DNA of 64,000 nt from Terriglobus albidus (GCF_025685425.1 NZ_JAGTAS010000023.1:1-64000), one strand, 5' to 3'; positions 17,810-27,439 are shown, numbered from the stretch's first letter. Notes: generated from the letters alone by a model not told the origin. Numbers and translations are program-made.

Positions 17810-18663
17810 CCTTACTGGAGCTGCAGCGCCGCATGGAGCAGGACGTCCGTCGCCCGTTGACCGCAGAGCTTACGATGCAGCTGCGGACCTCAGAAGGCGA
17901 GTCGATGGAGGAGATCGCTGCGACATACATCCGCGCGAACAGTGAACTCACTTCATTTGAGCGGCTGGAGATCTACAATCGCCAGTACTGGCTTCGTGTG
18001 ATCGGCGCTGTTTCGGAGGACTACCCTGCGCTGCAGGCATTGGTGGGCGCCGAGTCCTTCGATGCATTGGTATTGGAATATTTGAAACAGCGCCCTTCCA
18101 GCTCGTGGACCCTGCGGGATCTGAGCGCGGATCTGCCACAGTTCCTGAAGCGCTATCCGGAGTTTGCTGGTGAGCAGTATCAACTGGCTGTAGATATCAC
18201 GCGGCTGGAATGGGTCTATGTCGAAGCCTTCGATGGCGCGCAGATTGAGCCGCTCGCCTCAGATGAGTTAGCCCGGCTTGGGCCAGAGTCGGCGCTGGCG
18301 CTCCAGCCGCATCTGCGGCTGCTTGCTGTGGACTATCCCGTGGATGAATTTGTGCTCGCCGTGAAGAAGCTGGAACGGAAAGCCGTAACCAGCGGAGCAG
18401 CGCAACTGCGACAGACAAGTATTACGAGCACACTGCCTGAGATGACTCCAGAACAGCGCTATCTGGCCGTGCATCGGTATGACGATGTGGTGTACTACCG
18501 CACGCTCGAAGAAGGTGAGTTCCGTTTGCTGGAGGCGCTCCGACAGGGAAAGACGATCGCTGAAGCCGTGGACATTCTTGCCGGAGCAGAACAGCTAACC
18601 ACTGTGCAGCAAACCTTCGCCCTGGCTGCGGAACTTGGCTGGTTCTGCCACCCAACACTTTAG
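17806..18663 (+). CDS. bufC: DUF2063 (MbnC/BufC-like) partner protein
   Basis: A 285-residue partner of the DUF692 enzyme. The N-terminal DUF2063 domain is recognised by RLEIYNRQYWLRVIGAVSEDYPAL (about 53-76, quoted in part) and by DLPQFLKRYPEF and DITRLEWVYVEAFD further on. The C-terminal 80 residues (after MTPEQRYLAVHR) look like a winged-helix/PqqD-like RRE that would recruit the peptide leader. In methanobactin and bufferin systems the two proteins form a heterodimer that is the active modifying unit. The start overlaps the upstream stop. No terminator is obvious, and an AT-richer gene of different character follows 35 bp later. Confidence 0.88.
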   Translation: MTLLELQRRMEQDVRRPLTAELTMQLRTSEGESMEEIAATYIRANSELTSFERLEIYNRQYWLRVIGAVSEDYPALQALVGAESFDALVLEYLKQRPSSSWTLRDLSADLPQFLKRYPEFAGEQYQLAVDITRLEWVYVEAFDGAQIEPLASDELARLGPESALALQPHLRLLAVDYPVDEFVLAVKKLERKAVTSGAAQLRQTSITSTLPEMTPEQRYLAVHRYDDVVYYRTLEEGEFRLLEALRQGKTIAEAVDILAGAEQLTTVQQTFALAAELGWFCHPTL

Positions 18664-18698
18664 CAAGTGCCATGCAGGATTATGGATAATGGACATGC

Positions 18699-19664
18699 AT
18701 GTTTGATTGGAAGGTTGATGACCGACTTATCCGTATTTATGAACTCGAATCTCGAAACGAAGACCACCGCGAGATCAGCGGAGTTAAGTTCTGTTTAGGG
18801 GATTGGTGGGCATTCGGCTCTAGGGTCGTCTTACAGTCAAAGGATGGGATGCGTTGGGTAGATCTAAGCGACGAGTTTAACTCTGCCGAAAGATTCGCAG
18901 TGAAAGCATTTGTGGGGTTGGAGAACGAGGCGTTCGTGTTTTCGCAGAGCAGGAGCGGTTTATCATGCCGTTCCCTATATTGTTTTCCGGAGCGTGGATT
19001 GCAGCGTTGGAGAACCCTCCCGTCTGTCCCTACATCTTCAGCGTTTGTCATTGCCGCGTGCACTCATGAGCAAGTAATAGTTTGCGTCGACGACGGAAAA
19101 GAAAGTCGACTAATGCGGCTGCGTGGAAATCGCACGGAATGGGAGCAACTCCCCGTTTCCTTCCCTGGCGTCGGTTCGTATTTAGAGTTGGCGGAATCGG
19201 GTGAAGGTATTTGCGCGCTATGGAGACCACAGCGGACAACAGGATTTCGCGAATCTTCCGGGATTTATGGTACTCGCGACGGTGGGACTACATGGGACAA
19301 GATACAAGAGGTAGATACGACGCTCCTGGGTGGGGCATCTAGTTTCGGGCGGCCAACTCTTCTGGGCGGGTCAAATGGCTATATCGCCGAGGGGAATGTA
19401 GATGGATTTACAGCCTTTTCCTTGTCAACCCCCGATGAAGTGGCAGCCGTAGCATGCGATCAATTCCAGCAAGCGTTTGTTCTTGAATCGGACGATGAAA
19501 TACCAGTTCAAACGCTCAGATGGAGAGATGCTTCTTCAAGCTGGAGAAGCTTCAATCTCAGCTTGGCGGACCGGATCGTCGATATAGAGTTCGTCGGGTT
19601 TGGTGTGGTTTTGTTGGGGACCAGGAAGTCACTCTATATTTATAGCGTTGAGTTGCTTCAATAA
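18699..19664 (+). CDS. Cytoplasmic beta-propeller-like protein of unknown function, likely acquired
   Basis: 321 residues, not recognised at family level. There is no signal peptide or membrane span. Repeated beta-strand blocks with a sialidase-type Asp-box ([17 protein letters not shown], about residues 186-202) and several W-rich strands point to a BNR/WD-type propeller. The base composition is visibly AT-richer than the flanking genes, with many TTT, AAA and TAT codons, which suggests recent transfer. No clear ribosome site precedes the ATG. It directly follows the bufferin operon on the same strand but may be unrelated. Effector-immunity or scaffold roles are possible, and I have no evidence for either. 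Confidence 0.6.
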   Translation: MFDWKVDDRLIRIYELESRNEDHREISGVKFCLGDWWAFGSRVVLQSKDGMRWVDLSDEFNSAERFAVKAFVGLENEAFVFSQSRSGLSCRSLYCFPERGLQRWRTLPSVPTSSAFVIAACTHEQVIVCVDDGKESRLMRLRGNRTEWEQLPVSFPGVGSYLELAESGEGICALWRPQRTTGFRESSGIYGTRDGGTTWDKIQEVDTTLLGGASSFGRPTLLGGSNGYIAEGNVDGFTAFSLSTPDEVAAVACDQFQQAFVLESDDEIPVQTLRWRDASSSWRSFNLSLADRIVDIEFVGFGVVLLGTRKSLYIYSVELLQ

Positions 19665-19737
19665 GGCGCAGAGAGACTTCCAGATATATTCAGCTTTAAC
19701 ATCGACCTCGCACCATGATCACAGCAGGAGATCCCCT

Positions 19738-20151
19738 ATGAGCACCGTCATCGCCCCACCCTTTACCGATCCCGAGCAGGCAGCACGCAAAGTACAGCTT
19801 GCGGAAGACCTGTGGAACACGCGCGATCCGGAGCGTGTCGCCGCGGCATACACCGAGGACACACACTGGAGAAACCGTGCTGAGTTCCTCGATGGCCGTC
19901 AGGCAGTGATCGAGTTCCTAAGGCGGAAGTGGAACCGGGAGCTCGACTACAGGCTCAAGAAAGAACTCTGGGCCTTCCGCGACAACCGTATTGCGGTGAA
20001 GTTCTTCTATGAGTGGCACGACGACAGCGGCCAGTGGTTCCGCAGCTACGGCAATGAGCTGTGGGAGTTTGTGCCGTCCGGCCTGATGCAACGGCGCGAA
20101 GCCAGCATCAACGACATGCCAATCAAGGAAGCAGATCGCCAGTTGCGATAA
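19738..20151 (+). CDS. NTF2-like / DUF1348 family protein
   Basis: A 137-residue single-domain protein of the nuclear-transport-factor-2-like fold, closest in pattern to DUF1348 ([22 protein letters not shown], then [17 protein letters not shown] and [12 protein letters not shown]). Such proteins are small cytosolic cone-fold proteins, sometimes enzymes and sometimes ligand carriers; the substrate is unknown. The ATG has AGGAG 8 bp upstream. An open frame extends 46 codons further upstream but has no homologous content. The gene stands alone. Confidence 0.8.
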   Translation: MSTVIAPPFTDPEQAARKVQLAEDLWNTRDPERVAAAYTEDTHWRNRAEFLDGRQAVIEFLRRKWNRELDYRLKKELWAFRDNRIAVKFFYEWHDDSGQWFRSYGNELWEFVPSGLMQRREASINDMPIKEADRQLR

Positions 20152-20488
20152 TGTCTCGTTGCCCCATTCTTTGTCGAAGACAAAGGGTGGGTGTCGCGCT
20201 GTGCGCGACCGCTTTTGCTTCTTCCCTCCCCGGGTGCCCCAGCCTCGCAACGCTAGGGTGGGCAGAGAAGTCACGGAATTTATTTTGAGCTAAGAGACAT
20301 GGTGGGAGCAGCGGGCTTCAGCCCGCTGATAGAGGGCTCCATATAAAAGATGGGCTTTAGCCCGGGGCTTTCCTGCATGTCAGGACAAATGCGCAGGGCT
20401 AAGCCCTTTTCTATAAAGCCTATAAGTCCGAGGGCTGAAGCCCACGGCTCCCACCTGGTTCGAGCTTCGCTCGAAGATGAGTTCACGA
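20152..20488. repeat. Intergenic repeat block between convergent genes
   Basis: It contains a GGGTGCCCC..CGCAACGCTAGGGTGGG module (20227-20260), then a GCGGGCTTCAGCCCGCTGATA module (20309-20329), a GGGCTTTAGCCC module and its inverted partner near 20396-20408, and a GGGCTGAAGCCCACGGCTCCCACC module (20434-20457). No gene or T-tract terminator was seen. Confidence 0.65.
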
Positions 20489-22201
20489 TTACAACTTCTT
20501 CGATACCGCAACAATATCAATATTCTGTCGCCGCAACGTATTCGCCGTCGCGCGATCGAAATCCGCTTCAGCCTCGCCCCGATCCGCAGCCGCACGAATC
20601 TCGCGCAACTTCGCACTGATCAACTCATTCTGCCGCTGCAGTACGAGGTAAACCGTCGACGTACCCGCCTTGAACTGACGCTGCTCGCTATCGTACTGCT
20701 GCTGCGCGAGCATGGCAGCCCGATGAGCCGCGTTCAACACCAGATCGGCATTAACAAGCTGCTGCAGACCATTACGCACATCACTCTCGACCGTCATCTC
20801 AAGCTGCTGCTGTTGGGCAATGGTCTGCTTCTTATTCGCGTCGGCAACTGCGGCTTGTGCACGCGCAGTCCGGTTGCCGATGGGCCACGACATCTGAACG
20901 CCGATCTTGACGATCGGGAAACGGCCATCGCGAAGATTGCCAAGCGACTGGCCGTAGCCCCCGACGAAGAAAGACGGCACTCCACTGGAACTACTGCCGC
21001 TGGAGAGCGAGATTGGCGGCAGGCCGGCGATCGCCGAAAGATCGTTGATGCGCGTGACCAGCGGAGCAAACAAGCTTCCGAAAAGATCGGAGGACTGTGG
21101 CACGGTGCGGCCAGAAAGGCCTTGCACGCCAAGCTGCGCCGTCAGATTGATCTGCGGCTTTGACTGTTCGTGCGCGAGCCGGGCATCGAGGCCGCTAACC
21201 TGCACACCAATGGCTCCGGCCTTGAGATCGGGACGATCGGCGAGCGCCTGCTGCATCGCCTCTTCCAGTGTGGGAATAGGAGATGACTCCGTAGGACTGC
21301 TGGCGGTCTTCAGTGCGACGCTCCACAGCGGATCGCTTCGGTTCGGCAGTATCAGCGCCTTCAACGAGTTCTCCGCCTTGGTGACCTGCTGCTGTGCGTT
21401 GAAGACGTTCTGCTGGTAAGTCGACATCTGTGTCTGCGTCTGGATGACGTCGATCGGCGCCTGCGTCCCTTGTTCTACCTGCCGGCGGTTGCTGGCGTCC
21501 TGCTGTTCGGCCAGGCGCACCGCCTCGATCTGTACATCCAGATTGCGCAGCGCATAGTCGAGCTCCCAGTAGGCATGAATGGCCTGCGTGGTGGTCTCGA
21601 TGACCTTCTGGCGGAACTGTTCGTCGCTCTGTTCAATGTTCTTGCGTGTGACCTTAAGCCGTTCGCGGTTTTGATCAAAGAGCAGACCGCCCCACAACGG
21701 CTGGGTGAAGTTCGCCGTGGCCGATGTGGTGTAGGTGGGGTTCAGCGTGTTGTAGGTATTGCTGCTGTTGCTTCTAGTAGAAGCGAAGTCGAGCTTGTAG
21801 GTCGTGCCCAGCCACGGAGAACTGCCGCTGATCTGCGGATCGGCGTAGAACTCCTTCTGCGTGAGAGCGCCGTTGGTCGCTCCGCCGAGCGATGACGAGA
21901 CCGGCGTGACCTGGCGCATGGTATGCGCGTTGCCGCCGATGACCGGATCGAAGTATCCCCGGGCTGCCTTCAGGTTAAGTACAGCCTTCCGCTGCGCAAG
22001 ATGCGAGACCTCGATATCGCGGTTGTTGGCTAATACTGCCTGAATGACGTCGGGCAGCGTTATGGGAGCTTCGCCGGTGATGCCGATGCGTGGAGCAATC
22101 TGGAGCGAAACGGCAGGCGGAAGCGGAGGTGACGCCGGCGAGGCCTCCTGTGCAAATGCAGCGGCGGAAGCGAGAGAGAGTGCGATCACAAACTGCTTCA
22201 T
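20489..22201 (-). CDS. TolC-family outer membrane efflux protein (RND system 2)
   Basis: A 570-residue outer membrane factor, longer than the usual 430-480. A signal peptide (MKQFVIALSLASAAAFAQ) is followed by about 60 extra residues, then two OEP repeats (LPDVIQAVLANNRDIEV and LEEAMQQALADRPDLKAG). A Ser/Gly-rich loop (SLSSGSSSSGVPSFFVGGYG, around 400) interrupts the second repeat and is probably surface- or pore-exposed. The C-terminus ends with FDRATANTLRRQNIDIVAV. The ATG lies one base beyond the permease stop, so this is the third gene of the operon. A longer open frame upstream overlaps the permease and is not credible. Confidence 0.86.
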   Translation of the reverse strand: MKQFVIALSLASAAAFAQEASPASPPLPPAVSLQIAPRIGITGEAPITLPDVIQAVLANNRDIEVSHLAQRKAVLNLKAARGYFDPVIGGNAHTMRQVTPVSSSLGGATNGALTQKEFYADPQISGSSPWLGTTYKLDFASTRSNSSNTYNTLNPTYTTSATANFTQPLWGGLLFDQNRERLKVTRKNIEQSDEQFRQKVIETTTQAIHAYWELDYALRNLDVQIEAVRLAEQQDASNRRQVEQGTQAPIDVIQTQTQMSTYQQNVFNAQQQVTKAENSLKALILPNRSDPLWSVALKTASSPTESSPIPTLEEAMQQALADRPDLKAGAIGVQVSGLDARLAHEQSKPQINLTAQLGVQGLSGRTVPQSSDLFGSLFAPLVTRINDLSAIAGLPPISLSSGSSSSGVPSFFVGGYGQSLGNLRDGRFPIVKIGVQMSWPIGNRTARAQAAVADANKKQTIAQQQQLEMTVESDVRNGLQQLVNADLVLNAAHRAAMLAQQQYDSEQRQFKAGTSTVYLVLQRQNELISAKLREIRAAADRGEAEADFDRATANTLRRQNIDIVAVSKKL

Positions 22202-22202
22202 G

Positions 22203-25200
22203 CTAGACGACCTCATTCGAGGGTGCGAGCACCGTGTTGCGCTTCCACTTGGGAATGCGGACAAAGAGAGAACGCGCCATCCGGGCAGGCTTGCTCCAGA
22301 TGGGATGCGCGGCAATGTCCTCAAACAACGAGTAGAAGACCGGCACAGCAATGAGCGTCAGCAGAAGGCAGAGCGACTGGCCGCCCACGACCAGTACACC
22401 GATGGAACGGTTCGTGGCCGAGCCGGTGCCGCGAGAGATCACCAGCGGCAGCATGCCTGCGACCAGCGCCAGCGTCGTCATCAGAATGGGCCGCAGGCGA
22501 TCCTGATTAGCTTGCAGAATCGCTTCATACCGAGGCATACCGGCGGCGCGCAGACCGTTGGTGTGATCGATCTGCAGGATGGCGTTTTTCTTTACGATGC
22601 CGAAGAGCAGCAGCAGGCCAAGCGCGGAGAAGATGTTGACCGTCTGCCCGGTGAGCAGCAACGACAGGATGCCGAAGGGAACAGCGAGTGGTAGCGTGAG
22701 CAGAATGGTCACCGGATGGATGAACGATTCGAACTGGGCAGCCAGCACGATGTACATGAAGATGAAGGTCAGGGCAAAGGCCAGCAGGAAGTAGTAACCG
22801 GTACGGCCAAGCTCCTTCGAGGCTCCGGCAAGACCGGTACGGTAATCGGGCTCCATGTGCATCTCAGTCACAGCCTTCTGTAATGAGGCGAGAACCTGCG
22901 ACTGCGAGTAGCCGGGCAGAATATTACAGCTTACGGTCACCTGCCGCTGCCGTGCGATGCGGTTCACGGAGGATGGACCGGTGGAGTTCTGGGTAGAGAC
23001 CACCTCGTTCAAGCCGACGTAGCCCAATTGGCGTGTCGAGGGAACCGTAATCTTATTCAACTCTTCGATGCGGCTGCGGAACTGTTCTCCGGCGCGGACT
23101 CGCACATCGTACTGTTCATCGCCCGCGTTGAAGGTCGATGCGGTCTCACCGGCGACCAGGGTATTGAGCGCCTGTTCGATGTTATTGACCGAGACACCAA
23201 GATCGGCGGCGCGAGCACGGTCGATCTCCAGGCGAACCTCGGGCTTGCCGCTGCGTAGGGAGGAGTCGGCATCGGTCACGCCCGGAATCTTCTTCATCCG
23301 CGCCAGCAGCTTGTCAGAGTACTGTGTCAGCTTGTCGAGATCAGGCCCCTGGATGTAGTACTGCACCTGCGCATTGCTGGCTCCGTTGCCGACGGTGGCA
23401 ACCAGCTCGACGCTGGTGTGCAGGTTGCTGGGAAAGGTGGTCAGCAGCTTACGCGTCTGCTGCATCAGCTCGGTCTGCGAGTTGTGACGATTGGCAACAT
23501 CCACCAGCTTGACGTAAATACTGGCGCTGTTTACTGCTCCATCGGTTCCGCCGCCTGCAGTCATCAGCGTGCTCTGCACGCCCGGCAGCTTGCGGATCGC
23601 CTGGGCAATGGCTTCCGTCTCCTGCGTGGTGGCCGCCAGCGAGCTTCCCTCAGGCGTGCGGATCAACACATTGAACTGCGACTGATCGTCAGCTGGAGTG
23701 AAGTCTTTTCCGACGAGGATGAAGAGCGGAATCAGGCTCAGGATGGTGCCGCCGCAGATCATCACGACAGCCTTGCGATGCGCCATCGACCACTCCAGCA
23801 GCTGCAGATAGTGGCCGTTGATGTACTGAAAGAAGCGCGAATCCTTCGAGCCCTGCTGTTCGGAGGCGTGATGACTGTCCTTCTTCGCCGGAACCTTGAT
23901 GAACCTCGAGCAGAGCATCGGCGTCAGCGTGAATGAAACCAGCAGCGAGACCGCGATGGCGAAGGCGGAAGTAAAGCCAAAGGAGCTCATGAAACGGCCG
24001 ACGATGCCGCCCATGAAGCCGACCGGAAGAAAGACCGCGAGCAACGACAACGTGGTCGCCATGACGGCCAGACCGATCTCACGTGTGCCTTCGATCGCCG
24101 CTTCGAAGGGAGACATGCCCTTCTCTTCAATGAAGCGATAGATGTTTTCCAGCACGATGATGGCATCGTCGATCACAATGCCGACCATCAGGGTCAAGGC
24201 GAGCATGGTGATCTGGTTCAGCGTGAAGCCCATCGCCTTCATCAACGCGAAGGTCGAGATGATCGAAGTCGGAATAGCGATCGCGGCGATCAGCGTGGTG
24301 CGCCAGTTGGCCAGGAAGACGAAGATGATGGCGCAGGCGAAGATACTGCCTTCGATCAGGTGATGCTTGATGGACTGAATCGCTGCCTCAATAAAGATTG
24401 ATTGGTCCTGTACGACCTGCGTGCGTACGTCCTTGGGAAGTGTCGGTGCAATCTCGGCAAGGCGCTGTTTGACCTCGGTGGCGACCTCGACCGAGTTCGC
24501 TCCGGACTGCTTGGAGACGACCAGCATGACAGCCGGTGTGCCGTTCAACCGGCCCGAGGTTCTGGGTTCGGCGTAGCTGTCTTCGGCTGAGCCGACATCG
24601 CTAACCTTGACGACATAACCCTGGCGCGGAGCGATGGCGATGTCGTTGAACTGTGTCGCGGTGGTGAGGCGACCCATGGTGCGCACGGTGAACTCACGCG
24701 TGCCCGCGTTGAGCGAGCCGCCGGGGAGTTCCAGGTTCTGCTGGCGCACGGCGTTCACCACGTCGGTGATCGTGAGGCTGTAGGCGCGTAAACGCTCGGG
24801 ATCGACGTTGACGTGGATCTCACGCCGCGCGCCGCCGACCAGCTGCACCTGGCCGACTCCGCTGATGTTCTCAAGCTTCTGCCGCAGCAGCTTGTCGGCG
24901 ATGAGTGTCAGGTCGCGCAGCGACCGCGGTGCAGAGACTGCAATCTGCAGTACGGGGGCGGCATCAGGATCGAACTTCTGCACGACCGGCGCCTTCGCCG
25001 TCTGCGGAAGGTCATTGCGGATGAGGTTGATCTTGTTCTGCACCTCTTCGGCCGCAACGTCACCGTTCTTGTCCAGGTCGAAGGTGATGATGACCTGAGC
25101 CTGGCCCTCGGAGGAATTGGATCGCAGCTCATCGATACCGCTGATGGTGTTGACGGCATCTTCGACCTTTTTGCTGATCTCGGTTTCGATCTCTTCCGGT

Positions 25201-25367
25201 GAGGCTCCCGGATCGGCCACGCTCACAGCGACAGTAGGCACGTCGACTTTGGGCAAAAGATCGACGCCAAGACTGAAGTAGGAGAAGGCGCCCACCACCA
25301 TGAGCGAGAGAATCAGCATGGTGGCAAAGACAGGCCGGCGAACGCAAAGTTTAGCTAAACCGTGCAT
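22203..25367 (-). CDS. RND efflux permease, HAE1 type (RND system 2)
   Basis: A 1054-residue inner-membrane proton-driven exporter. The family N-terminus (LCVRRPVFATMLILSLMVVG) leads to the first periplasmic loop. TM4 contains GIVIDDAIIVLENIYR (proton-relay Asp pair) and TM10 [15 protein letters not shown] (relay Lys). All twelve spans and both porter loops are of normal length. It has a typical HAE1 drug/amphiphile-exporter layout, and the substrate is unknown. It starts 12 bp after the adaptor and is followed at once by its TolC partner. A TetR gene diverges from this operon. Confidence 0.92.
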   Translation of the reverse strand: MHGLAKLCVRRPVFATMLILSLMVVGAFSYFSLGVDLLPKVDVPTVAVSVADPGASPEEIETEISKKVEDAVNTISGIDELRSNSSEGQAQVIITFDLDKNGDVAAEEVQNKINLIRNDLPQTAKAPVVQKFDPDAAPVLQIAVSAPRSLRDLTLIADKLLRQKLENISGVGQVQLVGGARREIHVNVDPERLRAYSLTITDVVNAVRQQNLELPGGSLNAGTREFTVRTMGRLTTATQFNDIAIAPRQGYVVKVSDVGSAEDSYAEPRTSGRLNGTPAVMLVVSKQSGANSVEVATEVKQRLAEIAPTLPKDVRTQVVQDQSIFIEAAIQSIKHHLIEGSIFACAIIFVFLANWRTTLIAAIAIPTSIISTFALMKAMGFTLNQITMLALTLMVGIVIDDAIIVLENIYRFIEEKGMSPFEAAIEGTREIGLAVMATTLSLLAVFLPVGFMGGIVGRFMSSFGFTSAFAIAVSLLVSFTLTPMLCSRFIKVPAKKDSHHASEQQGSKDSRFFQYINGHYLQLLEWSMAHRKAVVMICGGTILSLIPLFILVGKDFTPADDQSQFNVLIRTPEGSSLAATTQETEAIAQAIRKLPGVQSTLMTAGGGTDGAVNSASIYVKLVDVANRHNSQTELMQQTRKLLTTFPSNLHTSVELVATVGNGASNAQVQYYIQGPDLDKLTQYSDKLLARMKKIPGVTDADSSLRSGKPEVRLEIDRARAADLGVSVNNIEQALNTLVAGETASTFNAGDEQYDVRVRAGEQFRSRIEELNKITVPSTRQLGYVGLNEVVSTQNSTGPSSVNRIARQRQVTVSCNILPGYSQSQVLASLQKAVTEMHMEPDYRTGLAGASKELGRTGYYFLLAFALTFIFMYIVLAAQFESFIHPVTILLTLPLAVPFGILSLLLTGQTVNIFSALGLLLLFGIVKKNAILQIDHTNGLRAAGMPRYEAILQANQDRLRPILMTTLALVAGMLPLVISRGTGSATNRSIGVLVVGGQSLCLLLTLIAVPVFYSLFEDIAAHPIWSKPARMARSLFVRIPKWKRNTVLAPSNEVV

Positions 25368-25379
25368 GAGAGGAGCTCC

Positions 25380-26699
25380 TTACCGGCCTGCCTGCACGGT
25401 GACGGTAGCGCCGTCGTACAGGTCAGACTGTTTATTGAGGGCGACCACCTCGCCGGCGTTAAGCCCATTGAGGACGCGAAGCAAACCGTTCTCGGTTTCG
25501 CCCAGCGTGACAACGCGTAGGTGCGCCTTGCCTCCATCGAGGACAAAGATCTGGTTGGAGTCGGTCGTACGATCGCGGACGACTGCTGCCTTGGGAACGA
25601 AGACCGCGTTCTCCATGCCCGGCAGAACGACGCGTGCACTGGCGAACATACCCGGACGCAGCGTGCCGTCACTGTTGGTGAAGCGCGCTTCAAGGATGAA
25701 GGAGCGCGAGTCAGGATTGACCGCAGGATTGAGAGCAGAGGTCGTGCCCTGGAAGTCGCGGTCGCCGTAAGCGGCAACGCGGGCTGTGACCGGCATACCC
25801 ACCTTCAGACCAGCCGCGCTCTTCTCCGGTGTCTGCAACTGCAGCTTGAGTGTGTCCATGCGAACCACCGTGGCGACGGAACTTGAAGTTGTGACGTACT
25901 CCCCAATCGCGACCGGCCGTGCGCTGACATAACCATCAAAGGGCGCACGGATGCTTGTATCGGCAAGCGCTTTCTCTGCCTGCCCGACCTGCGCCTGCAT
26001 GGCTTCCAACGATGCCTGCGAGGAGTTGACGGCCTGGAAGCTCTGGCGTGCCGAGTTCAAGGCGCCTTCGTATTGCTGCCGTGATGCGTTCGCCTCGGCC
26101 TCGGCGGTTTCGGCCTGAGTGCGCTGCTTTTCGTAGACACTCTGCGAGACGTCTCCGGTGGCAACAAGATTGGCATAACGCTTGGCATCGGCAGCAGCGA
26201 GTCGAGCTTGAGCGGCAGAGGACTCATAGGTGGCCTTTGCCGCAGCGACCTCGGGAACGCGGGAGGCGTCAAAGCTGCCTGGGCCCATCGTATTGCCAAG
26301 CCCGATACGCGACTGGGATTGACGCAGTGCCGCTTGTGCTTCGGCAAGCTGCGCCTTGTACTGCGCAAGCTTCAGCTCGGCATCGCGATGGTCAAGCTCG
26401 CAGATCACATCGCCGGCCTTGACGAAGGCTCCGACAGAGACTGGCGTACGGATGACACGGCCGGAGACGGCGGGAGCGACATCCGAAGACTCTTCGGCGA
26501 CGAAGCTGCCCGTCTCAGAGAGAGTGACGGCCACCTGCCTGCCCATAGCCCGGACGGCGCTTACCTGAACTACAGTTGCGGCATTGACGGTGTTGTCTGT
26601 TTTCCTGCGAAAGCAGCCGGCAGGCAACAACGTAATCAGCAACAGAGCCGCGAGATTTCTGGATCGGGAGTAAAGGTGGTGCAAACAGTGTGTCGGCAT
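25380..26699 (-). CDS. RND periplasmic adaptor, lipoprotein (RND system 2)
   Basis: A 439-residue membrane fusion protein. The leader LLLITLLPAGC has a good lipobox, so it should be a lipid-anchored periplasmic protein. The two lipoyl halves are VIRTPVSVGAFVKAGDVICELD and ADTSIRAPFDGYVSARPVAIGEYV (quoted in separate parts). They flank a long Ala/Gln-rich coiled hairpin, followed by the barrel and membrane-proximal domains ending NGLNAGEVVALNKQSDLYDG. I chose the ATG preceding the leader; a 131-codon open extension upstream runs over the divergent TetR gene. Its promoter carries a TetR-type palindrome within the spacer. Confidence 0.88.
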   Translation of the reverse strand: MPTHCLHHLYSRSRNLAALLLITLLPAGCFRRKTDNTVNAATVVQVSAVRAMGRQVAVTLSETGSFVAEESSDVAPAVSGRVIRTPVSVGAFVKAGDVICELDHRDAELKLAQYKAQLAEAQAALRQSQSRIGLGNTMGPGSFDASRVPEVAAAKATYESSAAQARLAAADAKRYANLVATGDVSQSVYEKQRTQAETAEAEANASRQQYEGALNSARQSFQAVNSSQASLEAMQAQVGQAEKALADTSIRAPFDGYVSARPVAIGEYVTTSSSVATVVRMDTLKLQLQTPEKSAAGLKVGMPVTARVAAYGDRDFQGTTSALNPAVNPDSRSFILEARFTNSDGTLRPGMFASARVVLPGMENAVFVPKAAVVRDRTTDSNQIFVLDGGKAHLRVVTLGETENGLLRVLNGLNAGEVVALNKQSDLYDGATVTVQAGR

Positions 26700-26736
26700 C
26701 GGACAGCTTCCGGGTTCGAGATGAATGCTCGATCTG

Positions 26737-26765
26737 AGTTTAATGGCACACAGTGCCATTGTCAA
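26737..26765 (-). promoter_or_regulatory. Sigma-70 promoter with embedded palindromic operator (RND system 2)
   Basis: On the minus strand there is a perfect TTGACA -35, a 17-bp spacer and a TAAACT -10. The palindrome AATGGCAC-ACA-GTGCCATT (26742-26760, plus-strand reading) occupies nearly the whole spacer and touches both boxes. This is the geometry expected for direct steric repression by the TetR protein encoded divergently at 26807. Confidence 0.8.
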
Positions 26766-26806
26766 CCTATTGTGCCAGAAATGGCCAGCAAGGTTACAAT
26801 CGCCGT

Positions 26807-27439
26807 ATGGCAGTTCAGGAAACCTCCACCCGTAACTCGCTGCAGGCAAAGAAACAGGATGTAGTACGCGGCGAGATCTGGAATGCGGCAATCGACCTCT
26901 TTTTCGAGCACGGCTTCGACAACGTGCACGTAGATCAGATCGCGGCGAAAGCCGGCGTCTCGCGCCGCACCTTCTTCCGCTACTACGGGTCGAAGGAAGA
27001 TGTGATGGGCGCGACGGTAAAGCGTTACGGCGAGGCGCTGGCGAGGGCGATCCGCGATCAGAAGGCGGAGCTGAGCTCGCTGGAGGCAGCAAAGGCGGCC
27101 ATCAAACAGGTGTTAGGGCCCACACTCCATCTGACGGAACGCGTGGTCCAGGTAGCAGAGCGCAGTCCTGCGGCCCGGATGGCACAGTTTCTTCAGGTCC
27201 CATTGCTGGAACGGGAAGTCACCTGGGCTTTTGCCAGCCGCTCAAAGCGGATAACCAAGGAATCGGCTCTGGAGAACAGAATCCTGGCGAGCCTTACGAT
27301 GACCGTAACCGGCATGTGCGTGGAGCTCTGGGTGAAAGATCAGAAGCGCTCCATGCCTGAGATCGTCGACGAAGTCTTCGCCGCGATCGTGCATCTCTTC
27401 CGCGCAGAAGAAGACAAGCCTAAGAGCCCGAAACGATAG
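26807..27439 (+). CDS. TetR-family repressor of RND system 2
   Basis: A 210-residue regulator. The N-terminal DNA-binding domain is complete: ...WNAAIDLFFEHGFDNVHVDQI, then the HTH AAKAGVSRRTFFRYYGSKED (about residues 45-65). The ligand-binding half is all-helical and unassigned. It is transcribed away from the adaptor-permease-TolC operon, and a perfect 8-bp-arm palindrome lies in that operon's promoter, so it probably represses the pump until an effector binds. An open frame continues 18 codons upstream; I took the later ATG, which gives a normal TetR N-terminal length. Confidence 0.86.
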   Translation: MAVQETSTRNSLQAKKQDVVRGEIWNAAIDLFFEHGFDNVHVDQIAAKAGVSRRTFFRYYGSKEDVMGATVKRYGEALARAIRDQKAELSSLEAAKAAIKQVLGPTLHLTERVVQVAERSPAARMAQFLQVPLLEREVTWAFASRSKRITKESALENRILASLTMTVTGMCVELWVKDQKRSMPEIVDEVFAAIVHLFRAEEDKPKSPKR

